From contig JAQBPY010000299.1 of the NCBI GenBank assembly GCA_028287285.1, positions 1 to 64,000 on the forward strand: a DNA stretch of 64,000 nt. Reading direction: 5' to 3'. Under the pieces are notes generated by a model. The model worked only from the letters and a program-made list of their open reading frames with translations. It made no database searches and was not told the DNA's origin. Each line of letters opens with the position of its first letter. The first letter of the stretch is position 1. Below, piece after piece: positions 35,919 through 44,348 of the stretch. Made by a program: the position numbers and the translations under genes. The DNA is from Gemmatimonadota bacterium (GTDB lineage Bacteria; Gemmatimonadota; Gemmatimonadetes; Gemmatimonadales; Gemmatimonadaceae).

Positions 35919-36632
35919 TCATTCGCCGAACTCGTCTGCCACCACGATGGGATCGAGCGCTCCTGTGTAGAGCGCCATGCCAATGACGACGCCCGCCAGC
36001 CCGCGATGCTCCAGGGCACGGATGTCATCCATCGTGGTCACGCCACCAGATGCCAGTACCGGAAAATTCGACAGCTCAGCGACGTCTTCCATAAGGGGAA
36101 GATCTGTCCCCTGCATCTGCCCCTCCCGATGGACCGCCGTCACGAGCAAGCCGCCAAGTGCAAGCGAGTTGAGCTCGCCCACCACGTCGAGAATGTCAAC
36201 GGGAAGCGTGTGTGCCCAGCCACGCGTGGTCACCCTCCGTTCGCGGACGTCGCACGCAACGATGATCTCACCCGGATAACGGGCCGCCAGATCCGCGAGC
36301 CACTCGGGCTCTTCAATGGCGCGGGTCCCGACGATCACACGTGATGCCCCGGCGTCGAGCAGCTCCTCGACGAGGTCACTCGATCGCACACCGCCGCCCA
36401 CCTGGACACTGATGCCGCTCGACGTGAGCAGCGCACGAACAATGGACAGGTTGGATCCACGATTCGTTGCCGCATCGAGATCCACCACGTGCAGCCGTTG
36501 AAAGCCATAGTGCTCCCACGAACGGGCGACCTCAACAGGGTTCTCGAGCCGCACTTTTTCCTGCGCGAACGATCCACCCACGAGCTGCACACACGCTCCG
36601 TCCCGGAGATCAACGGCGGGAATGGCAATCAC
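35919..36632 (-). CDS. hisA: ProFAR isomerase
   Basis: TIM-barrel isomerase of the fourth histidine step, about 237 residues. It starts VIAIPAVDLRDGACVQLVGG with the catalytic aspartate at residue 8. Phosphate-binding loops are seen at VQVGGGVRSS and VLASGGVTTMDD, and the second catalytic residue region at LVTAVHREGQM. GTG 36632 overlaps the hisH stop by four bases. Confidence 0.94.
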   Translation of the reverse strand: MIAIPAVDLRDGACVQLVGGSFAQEKVRLENPVEVARSWEHYGFQRLHVVDLDAATNRGSNLSIVRALLTSSGISVQVGGGVRSSDLVEELLDAGASRVIVGTRAIEEPEWLADLAARYPGEIIVACDVRERRVTTRGWAHTLPVDILDVVGELNSLALGGLLVTAVHREGQMQGTDLPLMEDVAELSNFPVLASGGVTTMDDIRALEHRGLAGVVIGMALYTGALDPIVVADEFGE

Positions 36633-37231
36633 GGCGTTACTCCGGTCTTGAGAAAGGCGTGCAGCAGTTGCACGCCGGCGGCAGAGCTCTTCTCGGGATG
36701 AAACTGGAGGCCAACCGTATTTCCAGCACGTACAGCCGCCGGAAAACGATCCCCCTCGTGTGTCGTCCACGCAGCCACGGCCAATTCATCCGTGGGCCGG
36801 CACACGAAGCTGTTGGCATAGTACGCCATGGACAATGGGGCCGATGCGAACAGCGCATCTCCGGCAACAGGGGTCACGTCATTCCAGCCGATTTGCGGAA
36901 CACGTGCAGCATTCAAGCGTGTCACGCGTCCCGCAATGACGCCCAACCCTTCTCCCGCTCCTTCATCACTCGCATCGAACAACAGCTGCATGCCAAGGCA
37001 GATGCCAAGTGTCGGCAGGCCACGTTGAATGGCATCGCGCATGATGCCGCGCCCAGATGCCAGTCGCTCGGCCGCCGCGCCAAAAGCACCAACGCCAGGC
37101 AGCACCAGCACGTCCGTTTCAACGGCGCGCACAGGATCCGTCTCGATCGCGAGCGAAACATCAGTCGTGTCGAGCGCCTTCGCGAGCGAGTGCAGATTCC
37201 CCGCCCCATAGTCAAAGATTGTTACACGCAT
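36629..37231 (-). CDS. hisH: Imidazole glycerol phosphate synthase, glutamine amidotransferase subunit
   Basis: Hydrolyses glutamine to feed ammonia to HisF. This class I amidotransferase of 200 residues begins MRVTIFDYGAGNLHSL. The nucleophile cysteine lies in GICLGMQLLFD near residue 82, and the His-Glu pair in LQFHPEKS near the C-terminus. The PGVGAFG oxyanion region is present. The start codon shares a base with the hisC stop (TGATG). Confidence 0.95.
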   Translation of the reverse strand: MRVTIFDYGAGNLHSLAKALDTTDVSLAIETDPVRAVETDVLVLPGVGAFGAAAERLASGRGIMRDAIQRGLPTLGICLGMQLLFDASDEGAGEGLGVIAGRVTRLNAARVPQIGWNDVTPVAGDALFASAPLSMAYYANSFVCRPTDELAVAAWTTHEGDRFPAAVRAGNTVGLQFHPEKSSAAGVQLLHAFLKTGVTP

Positions 37232-38307
37232 CAGAGCACCGGTGCCAGTCTGTCCAGCAGTCCCTGCATCATCTCCCACGGACCAACACCGATACGTAAC
37301 GCCGCACCGTTGCTTGCCGCGAGCATCGGAATCTCCAGCGGCAACCCGGTGAACGGCCGAACGAGCACACCCTGCTCCCGCAACGCAATGCCGATCTCTC
37401 GCGCCCTGGCCAGCGGCACCATCACAAAGCTCGCAGCACTTGGCAGCACCGGCAGCCCAAGAGTGGAGAGCGCTGCAGCAAGCCGATTGCGATTGGTTAC
37501 GGCGAGCGCTGCATGTTCACGCACCCAGCCCAATCCGTCCGGCGTGGTATCGAGCGTAGCGAGGACAGCGCGCTCCGCGAGGGAGCTCACCTTGTACGGA
37601 CCACGCGCGCGCTCCACGAGACGAATGATCTCGCGCGATCCCACGCCGTAGCCAACACGCAATCCCGCCAGACCAAATGCCTTGGAGAACGTGCGAACAA
37701 CGATGAGCCGGTCGTTGTTGGCCACAAGATCAGCGAACGTTTCCGGCGCAAACTCCGCGTACGCCTCATCCAGCATCACGATGCCGCGCGCACGTGCGAC
37801 CACGTACTCCACCGCCGATCGGGATATGCTGGTTGCGGTGGGGTTATTCGGCGCGCAGAGATAGGTAATCTTTGCCTCACAATCCACGAGCTGCTCGGCG
37901 TCAACATCGAAATCCGGCATCAGTGGCACTTCACGCAGTGCCAGGCCATTGAGTCGAGCGAGCACGGGGATCATCGAGAATGTCGGCACCGAGTAGGCGA
38001 TGGAGTTGCCGGTGTCGCCAAACGCGCGCATCGTGGAATCGAGCACGTCGTCCGATCCACAGCCCGTTACCACGCTCGCGTCAGTCAACTCCACGTACTG
38101 CAGGATCGCACCGCGAAGCGGCTCGGAATAGACAGACGGATATCGCGACACCGAGGATCCCATTGCCGAGGAGATCATGCGTAACGCCGCCGGCGGTGCG
38201 CCCCAGAGATTCGTGTTGTCGCTGACGTCGATGTCACACGTTGTTCCATCGGGAGCATAGAGCGGCAGCTCGCGCACGCCAGTGCGCGCCAGTTCATTCG
38301 CGCCCAT
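37231..38307 (-). CDS. hisC: Histidinol-phosphate aminotransferase
   Basis: A PLP aminotransferase of about 358 residues. The cofactor lysine is in TFSKAFGLAGLRVGYG near residue 215; YLCAPNNPTAT and IVMLDEAYAEF form the cofactor pocket. ATG 38307 lies inside the end of hisD, with a 14-base overlap, giving MGANELARTGVREL. The frame is open to 38382, but this would overlap hisD further. Confidence 0.93.
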   Translation of the reverse strand: MGANELARTGVRELPLYAPDGTTCDIDVSDNTNLWGAPPAALRMISSAMGSSVSRYPSVYSEPLRGAILQYVELTDASVVTGCGSDDVLDSTMRAFGDTGNSIAYSVPTFSMIPVLARLNGLALREVPLMPDFDVDAEQLVDCEAKITYLCAPNNPTATSISRSAVEYVVARARGIVMLDEAYAEFAPETFADLVANNDRLIVVRTFSKAFGLAGLRVGYGVGSREIIRLVERARGPYKVSSLAERAVLATLDTTPDGLGWVREHAALAVTNRNRLAAALSTLGLPVLPSAASFVMVPLARAREIGIALREQGVLVRPFTGLPLEIPMLAASNGAALRIGVGPWEMMQGLLDRLAPVL

Positions 38308-39607
38308 GAACGGCCTCCGCGAATGCACGCGCGGCCAACGCATGTCCGCCAAGTCCTTCGGCGTCGGCAAACACACCGACATCCTGCGACAGACGCGCCG
38401 CAGCCGCGGAGGAAATGCGTTGATACGTGGTCCATCGCACGAAATCCAGTGTGGAAAGTCCCGAGTGCGAGCGTGCGAGCCCGCCGGTGGGGAGCACGTG
38501 ATTCGCGCCGGTCATGTAATCACCAAATGCGACGGATGCATGCGGGCCAACGAATATGGTGCCTGCGTTCCTGATGCGATCGAGAATATTCTCTGTGTCG
38601 CCCACGACGAGCAGGAGATGCTCCGCTGCATACGCGTTCGCAAACTGAACGGCGTCGTCAAGCGAGTCAGCGTAAAGCACCGCGCCCTGGCCGGCCAACG
38701 CCTCCAATGCAACATCGGCGCGTGGCTGTGACGGAAGCAGTGATGCAATGGCCTCACCCACTGCGCGTGCAACAGGCGCGCTCGTTGCAACAACGACGAC
38801 AGCCGCCATGGGATCATGCTCCGCCTGGGCGAGTACTTCGCGTGCGACGAAGCGCACATCTGCCGAGTCGTCCGCCAACACCAATAGTTCGCTTGGCCCC
38901 GCCGGTGAATCGATCGCCACGCTGCTGGACACCTGGATCTTTGCTTCGGCCACGTAAGCATTGCCGGGCCCCACCACGCAGTCGACACGCGGCACGCTCT
39001 CGGTGCCGTAGGCCAACGCGGCGATCGCACCCGCGCCGCCCAACGCAAAGACACGATCGGCACCGGCAAGTGCAGCCGCAGCCAGGACAACGGCAGATGG
39101 TTGTCCGCTCCCACGCACTGGCGGCGAACAGACGATGATCTCGCCAACGCCGGCGACACGCGCCGGAATGACGCCCATGAGCACACTGCTCGGATACGCG
39201 GCGCGCCCACCGGGTGCATAGACCCCCACTCGTCCCAGCGCGTCCGGTCGACGTCCAACGACAATGCCCGGTTCACTTTCCGTCTCCTGAGCAATGGGGC
39301 GAAACGCCTCGTGTACGCGACGGATATTTGTGGCGGCGCGCTGCATCACACGCCGCAGATCGGGCGTCAGTGCCTCCAGCGCGGCCGCACACACGTGACG
39401 AGGCACCTCGAGCGACGCGAGGGACACGCCATCCAGCTCGACGGCCAGCGCCCGCAACGCCGCGTCGCCACCGGCCCGAACGCGTGCAATGATGTCCGAG
39501 GTCCGGTGCCGCACCACGTCATCACTCGACTGCGACCGGTCGAGCAGCGCTCGCCGGTCTGCCACAGACAGGGCCGATACCGCGCCAGTCCAACGAACGA
39601 GTGTCAT
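38294..39607 (-). CDS. hisD: Histidinol dehydrogenase
   Basis: A zinc-dependent NAD oxidoreductase making histidine from histidinol in two steps. The 437-residue protein contains VYAPGGRAAYPSSVLMGVIPA, GPGNAYVAEAKIQV, the signature around DSPAGPSELLVLAD and QAEHDPMA, and the C-terminal YMTGANHVLPTGG with the catalytic histidine. ATG 39607 overlaps the hisG stop by four bases. Confidence 0.96.
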   Translation of the reverse strand: MTLVRWTGAVSALSVADRRALLDRSQSSDDVVRHRTSDIIARVRAGGDAALRALAVELDGVSLASLEVPRHVCAAALEALTPDLRRVMQRAATNIRRVHEAFRPIAQETESEPGIVVGRRPDALGRVGVYAPGGRAAYPSSVLMGVIPARVAGVGEIIVCSPPVRGSGQPSAVVLAAAALAGADRVFALGGAGAIAALAYGTESVPRVDCVVGPGNAYVAEAKIQVSSSVAIDSPAGPSELLVLADDSADVRFVAREVLAQAEHDPMAAVVVVATSAPVARAVGEAIASLLPSQPRADVALEALAGQGAVLYADSLDDAVQFANAYAAEHLLLVVGDTENILDRIRNAGTIFVGPHASVAFGDYMTGANHVLPTGGLARSHSGLSTLDFVRWTTYQRISSAAAARLSQDVGVFADAEGLGGHALAARAFAEAVHGRE

Positions 39608-40467
39608 GCCATCAACCTCTCGATGCGCGTGACCAAAATGCCCTCGGCGCCGAGTGACTTGAGATCCGCGATCGTTCTGTAGATCGTTTCTGCCGCGACG
39701 ACAGAATGCACGGCGACGAATGCGCCGCCGTTCATGATGTCGATCACCGTTGGTCCATTGAGCCCCGGAACCACACGCTTCACCTCGTCGAGCCGTTCGC
39801 GCGGGACATTCGCCATCACGTACCGCTTTCCGCGGGCAGCGATGACGCTGGCCAGCGCGCCAACCAGCTCATCGAGCGCGCGCACGCGATTCGGGTCGCT
39901 CCGCACCGTGCGATTGGTGATCAGGCGGCTAGTGGACTCGAATACCGTTCCAAGCTCGCGCAACCCGTTCACGCGCAGTGTGGATCCCGTGGACACGAGG
40001 TCCACGATGATGTCCGCGATTCCAAGGTGTGGGGCGATCTCCGCGGCGCCCGACATGGGCACGACGTCCACGGCGATGCCGCGAGCGGCAAAGAATCGGG
40101 TGGTGATATTGGGAAACACCGTGGCCACGCGCATGCCGGCGCGCACGTCGTCAACTGCGTGCAGGCCGCTGTCGTCTCGGGCGGCGACGGCCAGGTGACA
40201 GCGGCCGAACTCGAGATCCGCGAGCTCCTCGAGGTCGCGTCCCGATTCTTGGATCAGGTCGAATCCGGTGACGCCAGCATCGGCCGCACCATCGGCGACG
40301 AATTCCGGAATGTCCTGCGCGCGCACGAACAGCGCCTCGAACTCGCCGCCCAGTGAGGCGGTAAGCGCGCGCGGGCCCGCGGAGCGGATGGCGAGGCCGG
40401 CATCCGTGAGCAGCTCCTGACACTCGTCGGAGAGGCGGCCTTTATTGGGTAGTGCGATGCGAAGCAT
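39604..40467 (-). CDS. hisG: ATP phosphoribosyltransferase, long form
   Basis: The committing enzyme of histidine synthesis. About 287 residues: the catalytic domains begin MLRIALPNKGRLSD and include the PRPP-binding DLVSTGSTLRVNGL near residue 156. The C-terminal 75 residues form the ACT-like regulatory domain (VIDIMNGGAFVAVHSVVAAETI), so this is the HisZ-independent form that histidine inhibits directly. ATG 40467 is 25 bases downstream of the attenuator terminator stem. Confidence 0.95.
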   Translation of the reverse strand: MLRIALPNKGRLSDECQELLTDAGLAIRSAGPRALTASLGGEFEALFVRAQDIPEFVADGAADAGVTGFDLIQESGRDLEELADLEFGRCHLAVAARDDSGLHAVDDVRAGMRVATVFPNITTRFFAARGIAVDVVPMSGAAEIAPHLGIADIIVDLVSTGSTLRVNGLRELGTVFESTSRLITNRTVRSDPNRVRALDELVGALASVIAARGKRYVMANVPRERLDEVKRVVPGLNGPTVIDIMNGGAFVAVHSVVAAETIYRTIADLKSLGAEGILVTRIERLMA

Positions 40468-40491
40468 GTGTGACGAAGGTCTGGTAGCAAA

Positions 40492-40521
40492 GAAAAAGGC
40501 CCGTCCGGAAAGGGACGAGCC
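40492..40521 (-). terminator. Histidine operon attenuator terminator
   Basis: On the minus strand GGCTCGTCC pairs with GGACGGGCC (nine pairs, one G-U) around a six-base loop and is followed by TTTTTCT. It is a classical intrinsic terminator between the leader peptide and hisG. Confidence 0.85.
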
Positions 40522-40561
40522 AAGGAACCGACAACTGCGCTGGGACCAGGAAGCTGGCCGC

Positions 40562-40642
40562 TTACCCCTCTGCGCGTGCGTCGCCCTGACCCGAAAGGCC
40601 ATGGTGATGATGCACGTGGTGGTGGGGGCGGGCGCTGGTCAT
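40562..40642 (-). CDS. hisL: Histidine operon leader peptide
   Basis: A 26-codon ORF, too short for normal gene calling. It begins MTSARP, then HHHVHHHH, seven histidine codons in eight, and ends DARAEG with TAA. It lies 41 bases upstream of the terminator and 95 bases upstream of hisG. By analogy with enterobacterial his operons, ribosome stalling at the His codons when His-tRNA is scarce would favour an antiterminator and let transcription enter hisG. An AGGGG...AGC stretch at the leader's end could pair with the terminator's first arm (GCTCGTCCCTT), but I have not folded it. The start codon coincides with the predicted transcription start. Confidence 0.82.
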   Translation of the reverse strand: MTSARPHHHVHHHHGLSGQGDARAEG

Positions 40643-40649
40643 GGATCGC

Positions 40650-40678
40650 AACCTATCCGGGTCATTGCCCGAGGTCAA
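40650..40678 (-). promoter_or_regulatory. Histidine operon promoter
   Basis: On the minus strand TTGACC (40678-40673) and TAGGTT (40655-40650) are separated by 17 bases. The predicted start is at 40642 or 40643, the first base of the leader-peptide ATG, so the transcript would be leaderless. Confidence 0.6.
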
Positions 40679-40757
40679 CGCCAGCGTGGTGCATGTGCTG
40701 CGGCTCATTTGGGTGTGCTGGTGCTTGGGAAGCGAGCTGATTTGCGTCTACACCCCC

Positions 40758-40775
40758 TTGTGAATAAATTCACAA
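40758..40775. promoter_or_regulatory. CRP-type operator palindrome
   Basis: TTGTGAATAAATTCACAA is a perfect dyad and contains TGTGA-N6-TCACA, the consensus of CRP-family sites. It lies 58 bases before the cupredoxin start and about 80 bases upstream of the his promoter, in the divergent region. Confidence 0.55.
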
Positions 40776-40776
40776 T

Positions 40777-40798
40777 GCCGCCCGGGGCCCCGTGCGGC
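40777..40798 (+). other. GC-rich hairpin in the cupredoxin leader
   Basis: GCCGC and GCGGC flank the palindrome CGGGGCCCCG, forming a stable stem before the ribosome-binding site TTTTTGGAGG of the cupredoxin gene. Confidence 0.4.
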
Positions 40799-40832
40799 GC
40801 AACTCACGATCAGTTTTTGGAGGCTTCAAGAA

Positions 40833-41351
40833 ATGCGGTTCTACGGTATTGCACTCCTCACGGGCGCTGCGCTCATGAGCGCGTGCGGCGGCGAGAAGAA
40901 AGCAACGGATTCAGCCGCTGCGGCGCCTGCGGCAAGCACCACCCCGGCAGCGACGACTACCCCAGCCGCCGCCGCTCCGGCAGCTGGCGCGGCAGCCGCT
41001 GCTCCGATCACCGGCAAGACGGTCGAAGTCAAGATGATCGGCGATGCCACCGGCTACAAGTTCGAGCCCGCCACCATCACCATCAAGAAGGGTGACGGCG
41101 TGAAGTTCATCATGGTCTCCGGCGGACCGCACAACGTCGCATTCCAGAACGTGGCCGATGCCGGCGCCTCGGCGCAGCTCGACGCGAACATGCCCGGCAC
41201 CGACAAGCTTGGCCCGCTGTCGTCCCACCTACTCTCCGCTCCGAACGAGTCGTACGTGGTCTCCTTCGGCAATGTGGCAGCCGGTTCGTACGACTACATC
41301 TGCACGCCGCACGCGGCGATGAACATGAAGGGCACGATCAAGGTCGAGTAA
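40833..41351 (+). CDS. Plastocyanin-like blue-copper lipoprotein
   Basis: A 172-residue lipoprotein: signal peptide ending at lipobox LMSAC, then a 45-residue Ala/Thr/Pro linker and a cupredoxin domain. Type 1 copper ligands are visible: His in SGGPHNVAF, then Cys, His and Met in YDYICTPHAAM. The domain starts VEVKMIGDATGYKFEPATITIKKGD. It probably carries electrons in the periplasm, anchored to the membrane with the flexible linker. GGAGG lies 11 bases before the ATG. The adjacent CRP-type palindrome may regulate it. Confidence 0.92.
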   Translation: MRFYGIALLTGAALMSACGGEKKATDSAAAAPAASTTPAATTTPAAAAPAAGAAAAAPITGKTVEVKMIGDATGYKFEPATITIKKGDGVKFIMVSGGPHNVAFQNVADAGASAQLDANMPGTDKLGPLSSHLLSAPNESYVVSFGNVAAGSYDYICTPHAAMNMKGTIKVE

Positions 41352-41370
41352 TCGCCGGCTCACCAGCCGG

Positions 41371-41413
41371 GTGCGACGGGGCGGATGCTGTGATGGCATC
41401 CGCCCCGTCGCAC
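41371..41413 (+). terminator. Perfect 18-base-pair hairpin after the cupredoxin gene
   Basis: Arms 41371-41388 and 41396-41413 are exact reverse complements around a seven-base loop. A shorter GCCGGCT...AGCCGG stem precedes it. There is no T-tract, so it may protect the mRNA 3' end or aid factor-dependent termination. Confidence 0.6.
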
Positions 41414-41500
41414 GTTCACATTGGAAACGGCCGTGGTGCACGACGTGCATACGTCCGCCGGATGGCTGCACGCCGTACCATCACATATCGTCCGTAGTTC

Positions 41501-43258
41501 ATGAGTTCCCCTCGCCGCTTGCCGCGCAAACGCCCCAATTCCGCCTCGTCCGCTGCGGCGACGTGGATTGCCGCGCGCGCACGAAATGCACTTCGCCGGC
41601 CGGCGTTCATCAGCGCCGTGGGTGTCTTTACCTTTGTCGCTTCGCTGATCGCACTGGCGATCGTGCCCCAGCAGGCCCGCAAGGCGGCTGCCGCCCTGCG
41701 GCCTGCGGCTGCACTTCGGCCCGACACCGAGCCTACGGCCGCCGCCCTGCGCGAGGCCGAACGGCAGGCCCTCGTTGCTGATTCAGCGGCGCTTCGCGCT
41801 CGAACAGAGCTGACCCAGCTCGTGTCGGCCACGGCGGTGGCAGACACGGCGCTCATGAACAAGCCCGTGGACGCGGCCACCAGGACGCGCCACGATACAC
41901 TCACCAGCCAGATTGCCCTGCTCGGCAGGCTCATCGCCCGGTCGGAGAATGCGCCACTGCTGGGGTCGTATCGCGCACTTGCCCAGTCACCGCCCATGCA
42001 GGGGGACCCCCGGGTAAAGCAGCTGCTGGATTCCCTCGTCGAAATCGAGCGGGAACGCGACAGCTACAGTGCGGTGGGTGGCGTCGATCCGGTTTTTGTC
42101 TCCCTCACTGCCCGTGCGAACGAGCTTGGGCGCAACATTGCCAGCCTGGCGGACGCACGACGGTCTGCGCTCAAGACCGAGCTGGGAACCCTCACGCCGG
42201 TTCCCATTCTCCCGGCGGCCATCGCCGCCCGTCCGCTGCCCGATACGCTCGCGGCGTCCCAGGCGCGCACCGCCGCCCACGCCGCCGTGGCCGTCGTCTC
42301 GACTCGACTCCAGCGTGAACATGCTGAGCTCGTGGCGCTAGACGAGCGCGAGGAACGCGCGAACGAGCTGTCGAACGTCGGCGCTTCACCCGCCGCCATC
42401 CTCGCGGCCGCCCTGGTCTTTGGCGCGGTACTCGGCTTTGGCGTTGCGCTGTACCAGGAGGTTCGCCGCCCCCGTATTGCCGACGCCTATGAAGCCCAGC
42501 GTGCCACCGGCGTACGCGTCCTCGCAGAGATTCGGCCCGTACCCCTGCCCGCCAACCTCGATCGCCGGACGGTGGAGCGCGCAGGATCCCGCTATATCGA
42601 TCCGGGGGCGGATGGGCACCAGCTCATCTATCTCACCATCGCGACAGCGGGCGCAAACACCGTCATGCTCACCGTGACGGGCGACAACCCGTCAGTCACG
42701 TCCATCGTGGCGATCAACTTTGCCGCCATTGCCGCGGATGAAGCACGGTCCACGCTCCTGATCGACACGGACGGCCTTACTTCGAGTGTGACAGCCGCCC
42801 TTCGCATGCGTACCAGCGCGGGCGTACGCGGCCTGGCGGCCGGAACGCACAGCTGGCCCGAGGTGACCCGCACTGCGCGCCTTGGCCGAGATCGCACCAT
42901 TGACATGGTGCCCAGCGGTGATAGTGCTGTTGCCGTGGAGGCAATCAGCGAGCTCTTCCGGCGAGATGCGGAACAAATGACCAAGCAATATGACGCCATT
43001 GTGGTAGCAAGCTCCGCTGCGCAAGCCGTCGCAGGACTCCCAGCGGTGCTGGCTATTCCGGATGTCATCTATTGCGCGAGGGCCGGCCAGACGCCAGTTG
43101 CCGAGCTCAAGCTTGCGCTGCATCAGATTGCGGAGAGTGGTGCGAGGGTGCGTGGTATTGTGTTGTGGAATGCTCCGGATCCGGTGCTGGCAGAGCTCAG
43201 GCCTGTGGAAGATGGTGATAGTGAGATCCATGAATACGCTACACAAGACGGGCAATAA
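41501..43258 (+). CDS. Wzz/BY-kinase-like membrane protein with degenerate nucleotide site
   Basis: A 585-residue protein resembling polysaccharide co-polymerases of the Wzc type. Helix 1 is near residues 34-53 and helix 2 near 297-320, enclosing a long helical, periplasmic coiled region rich in Ala and Arg. The cytoplasmic part follows the BY-kinase fold: STLLIDTDG fits Walker A', and VIYCARAGQTP the later strand. The P-loop position reads VTGDNPSVTS instead of GxGKS/T, and no C-terminal tyrosine cluster is present. It is probably an inactive pseudokinase. No exopolysaccharide genes are nearby. Confidence 0.7.
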   Translation: MSSPRRLPRKRPNSASSAAATWIAARARNALRRPAFISAVGVFTFVASLIALAIVPQQARKAAAALRPAAALRPDTEPTAAALREAERQALVADSAALRARTELTQLVSATAVADTALMNKPVDAATRTRHDTLTSQIALLGRLIARSENAPLLGSYRALAQSPPMQGDPRVKQLLDSLVEIERERDSYSAVGGVDPVFVSLTARANELGRNIASLADARRSALKTELGTLTPVPILPAAIAARPLPDTLAASQARTAAHAAVAVVSTRLQREHAELVALDEREERANELSNVGASPAAILAAALVFGAVLGFGVALYQEVRRPRIADAYEAQRATGVRVLAEIRPVPLPANLDRRTVERAGSRYIDPGADGHQLIYLTIATAGANTVMLTVTGDNPSVTSIVAINFAAIAADEARSTLLIDTDGLTSSVTAALRMRTSAGVRGLAAGTHSWPEVTRTARLGRDRTIDMVPSGDSAVAVEAISELFRRDAEQMTKQYDAIVVASSAAQAVAGLPAVLAIPDVIYCARAGQTPVAELKLALHQIAESGARVRGIVLWNAPDPVLAELRPVEDGDSEIHEYATQDGQ

Positions 43259-43293
43259 AGCGCCATAATCAGGACACTATAGGCATATTGTCG

Positions 43294-43881
43294 CTACTTC
43301 TTCTTTTTCGTCTGTAAAAACTGGGCAAGGCGCTCCCCGTTTGCCGAACGTTCGATCAGTGTGAGAAGTCGCCGAGCACGGGTTTCGGGACGTTTGGCCC
43401 CGACGACGTAGAATGTGGCCAGGCGCTGATAATACGGCGCCTGGGCCGTAAAAAAGGCCCATGCTGCCCGGTTTGCCTTGAAGGCGCGCAGGGCGTTCTT
43501 GTCGAACACGGCGGCCTCGCGCTCGAACGAGTAGATCCCGGAGCGTTGTGGATCTCGCTTTTCCCAAGCTGCGATGCCGGCAGGCGCCATTCTTCCCTGT
43601 TCGAGCAGGACCCCCACTTTCCTGATGTTGACGTTGCTCCAGATGCTCGTTGTCTTGCGTGGGGTAAAGCGGATGGAGTAGCTGGTATCATCGATGGTCT
43701 TGCGCACGCCGTCGATCCAGCCAAAGCAGAGTGCCTCGTCCACGCTCTCGGGCCATGTCATGCACGGCTTCCCCGATCCAACGCGATACAGGCCCACCAG
43801 GAGCTCGGTCTCGCGTGCGTGATGTTTTTCGAGCCACGCGCGGAATTTTTCCGGGGTGCTGAAGAAGCGGGGAGATTTCAT
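43294..43881 (-). CDS. YdeI/OmpD-associated family protein
   Basis: A 195-residue soluble protein of the YdeI family, linked in some bacteria to bacteriocin or peptide resistance but without defined chemistry. Motifs are FFSTPEKFRAWLEKHHA, the central WPESVDEALCFGWIDGVRKTID and RFTPRKTTSIWSNVN, and a lysine-rich C-terminus. ATG 43881 gives MKSPRFF; ATG 43917 would overlap the divergent membrane protein gene. The promoter regions of these two genes must overlap. Confidence 0.85.
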   Translation of the reverse strand: MKSPRFFSTPEKFRAWLEKHHARETELLVGLYRVGSGKPCMTWPESVDEALCFGWIDGVRKTIDDTSYSIRFTPRKTTSIWSNVNIRKVGVLLEQGRMAPAGIAAWEKRDPQRSGIYSFEREAAVFDKNALRAFKANRAAWAFFTAQAPYYQRLATFYVVGAKRPETRARRLLTLIERSANGERLAQFLQTKKKK

Positions 43882-43910
43882 CCGGGAACGATGTGCGCTA
43901 CCCTTCGCAG

Positions 43911-44348
43911 ATGCCATCCTTGTATGCCGATACCCTGCAATCTGCGGAGCGACTTCACCTCATCAGACTGCTCCTCTGGGGTGCCGCGAGCATCCTGGCT
44001 GGAAGTGGGTTGCTCACGTGGATGATGATTCGTGCGCAGAAATCGGATCTGTTGTGGCACTTTGCCGTGCAGATTGCGGCATGGGGTGCGGTCGACGCGA
44101 TCATCGGCGCGATCATGCTCCCGCAGATTGTCATGCGTGATATCCATTCGGCCACGCGCCTCGATCGCTTCTTATGGCTGAACATTGGACTCGACGTCGG
44201 CTACGTGCTCGTTGGTATCACGTTGCTGGCTACGGGCTGGCGACTTGGACGACGACTTGGCCTCGTTGGCGCGGGAATGGGTGTCGTCGTGCAGGGGCTC
44301 GCGCTTGCTCTGCTCGACATGATGTTCATTGCCCGCATCTCGCTCTAA
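43911..44348 (+). CDS. Small four-helix membrane protein
   Basis: A 145-residue protein with four hydrophobic segments (about residues 20-40, 48-70, 86-105 and 113-135). The start could also be 43893. A short charged loop follows each pair of helices. It resembles DUF6992-type proteins that I cannot assign a function. It is divergent from the YdeI gene and only weakly connected with the HD hydrolase gene downstream. Confidence 0.55.
   Translation: MPSLYADTLQSAERLHLIRLLLWGAASILAGSGLLTWMMIRAQKSDLLWHFAVQIAAWGAVDAIIGAIMLPQIVMRDIHSATRLDRFLWLNIGLDVGYVLVGITLLATGWRLGRRLGLVGAGMGVVVQGLALALLDMMFIARISL

Noticed and set aside
40254-40523. ORF overlapping the his attenuator
   Set aside because: It starts inside the terminator stem and runs through hisG in another frame; the leader peptide at 40562-40642 explains the region.
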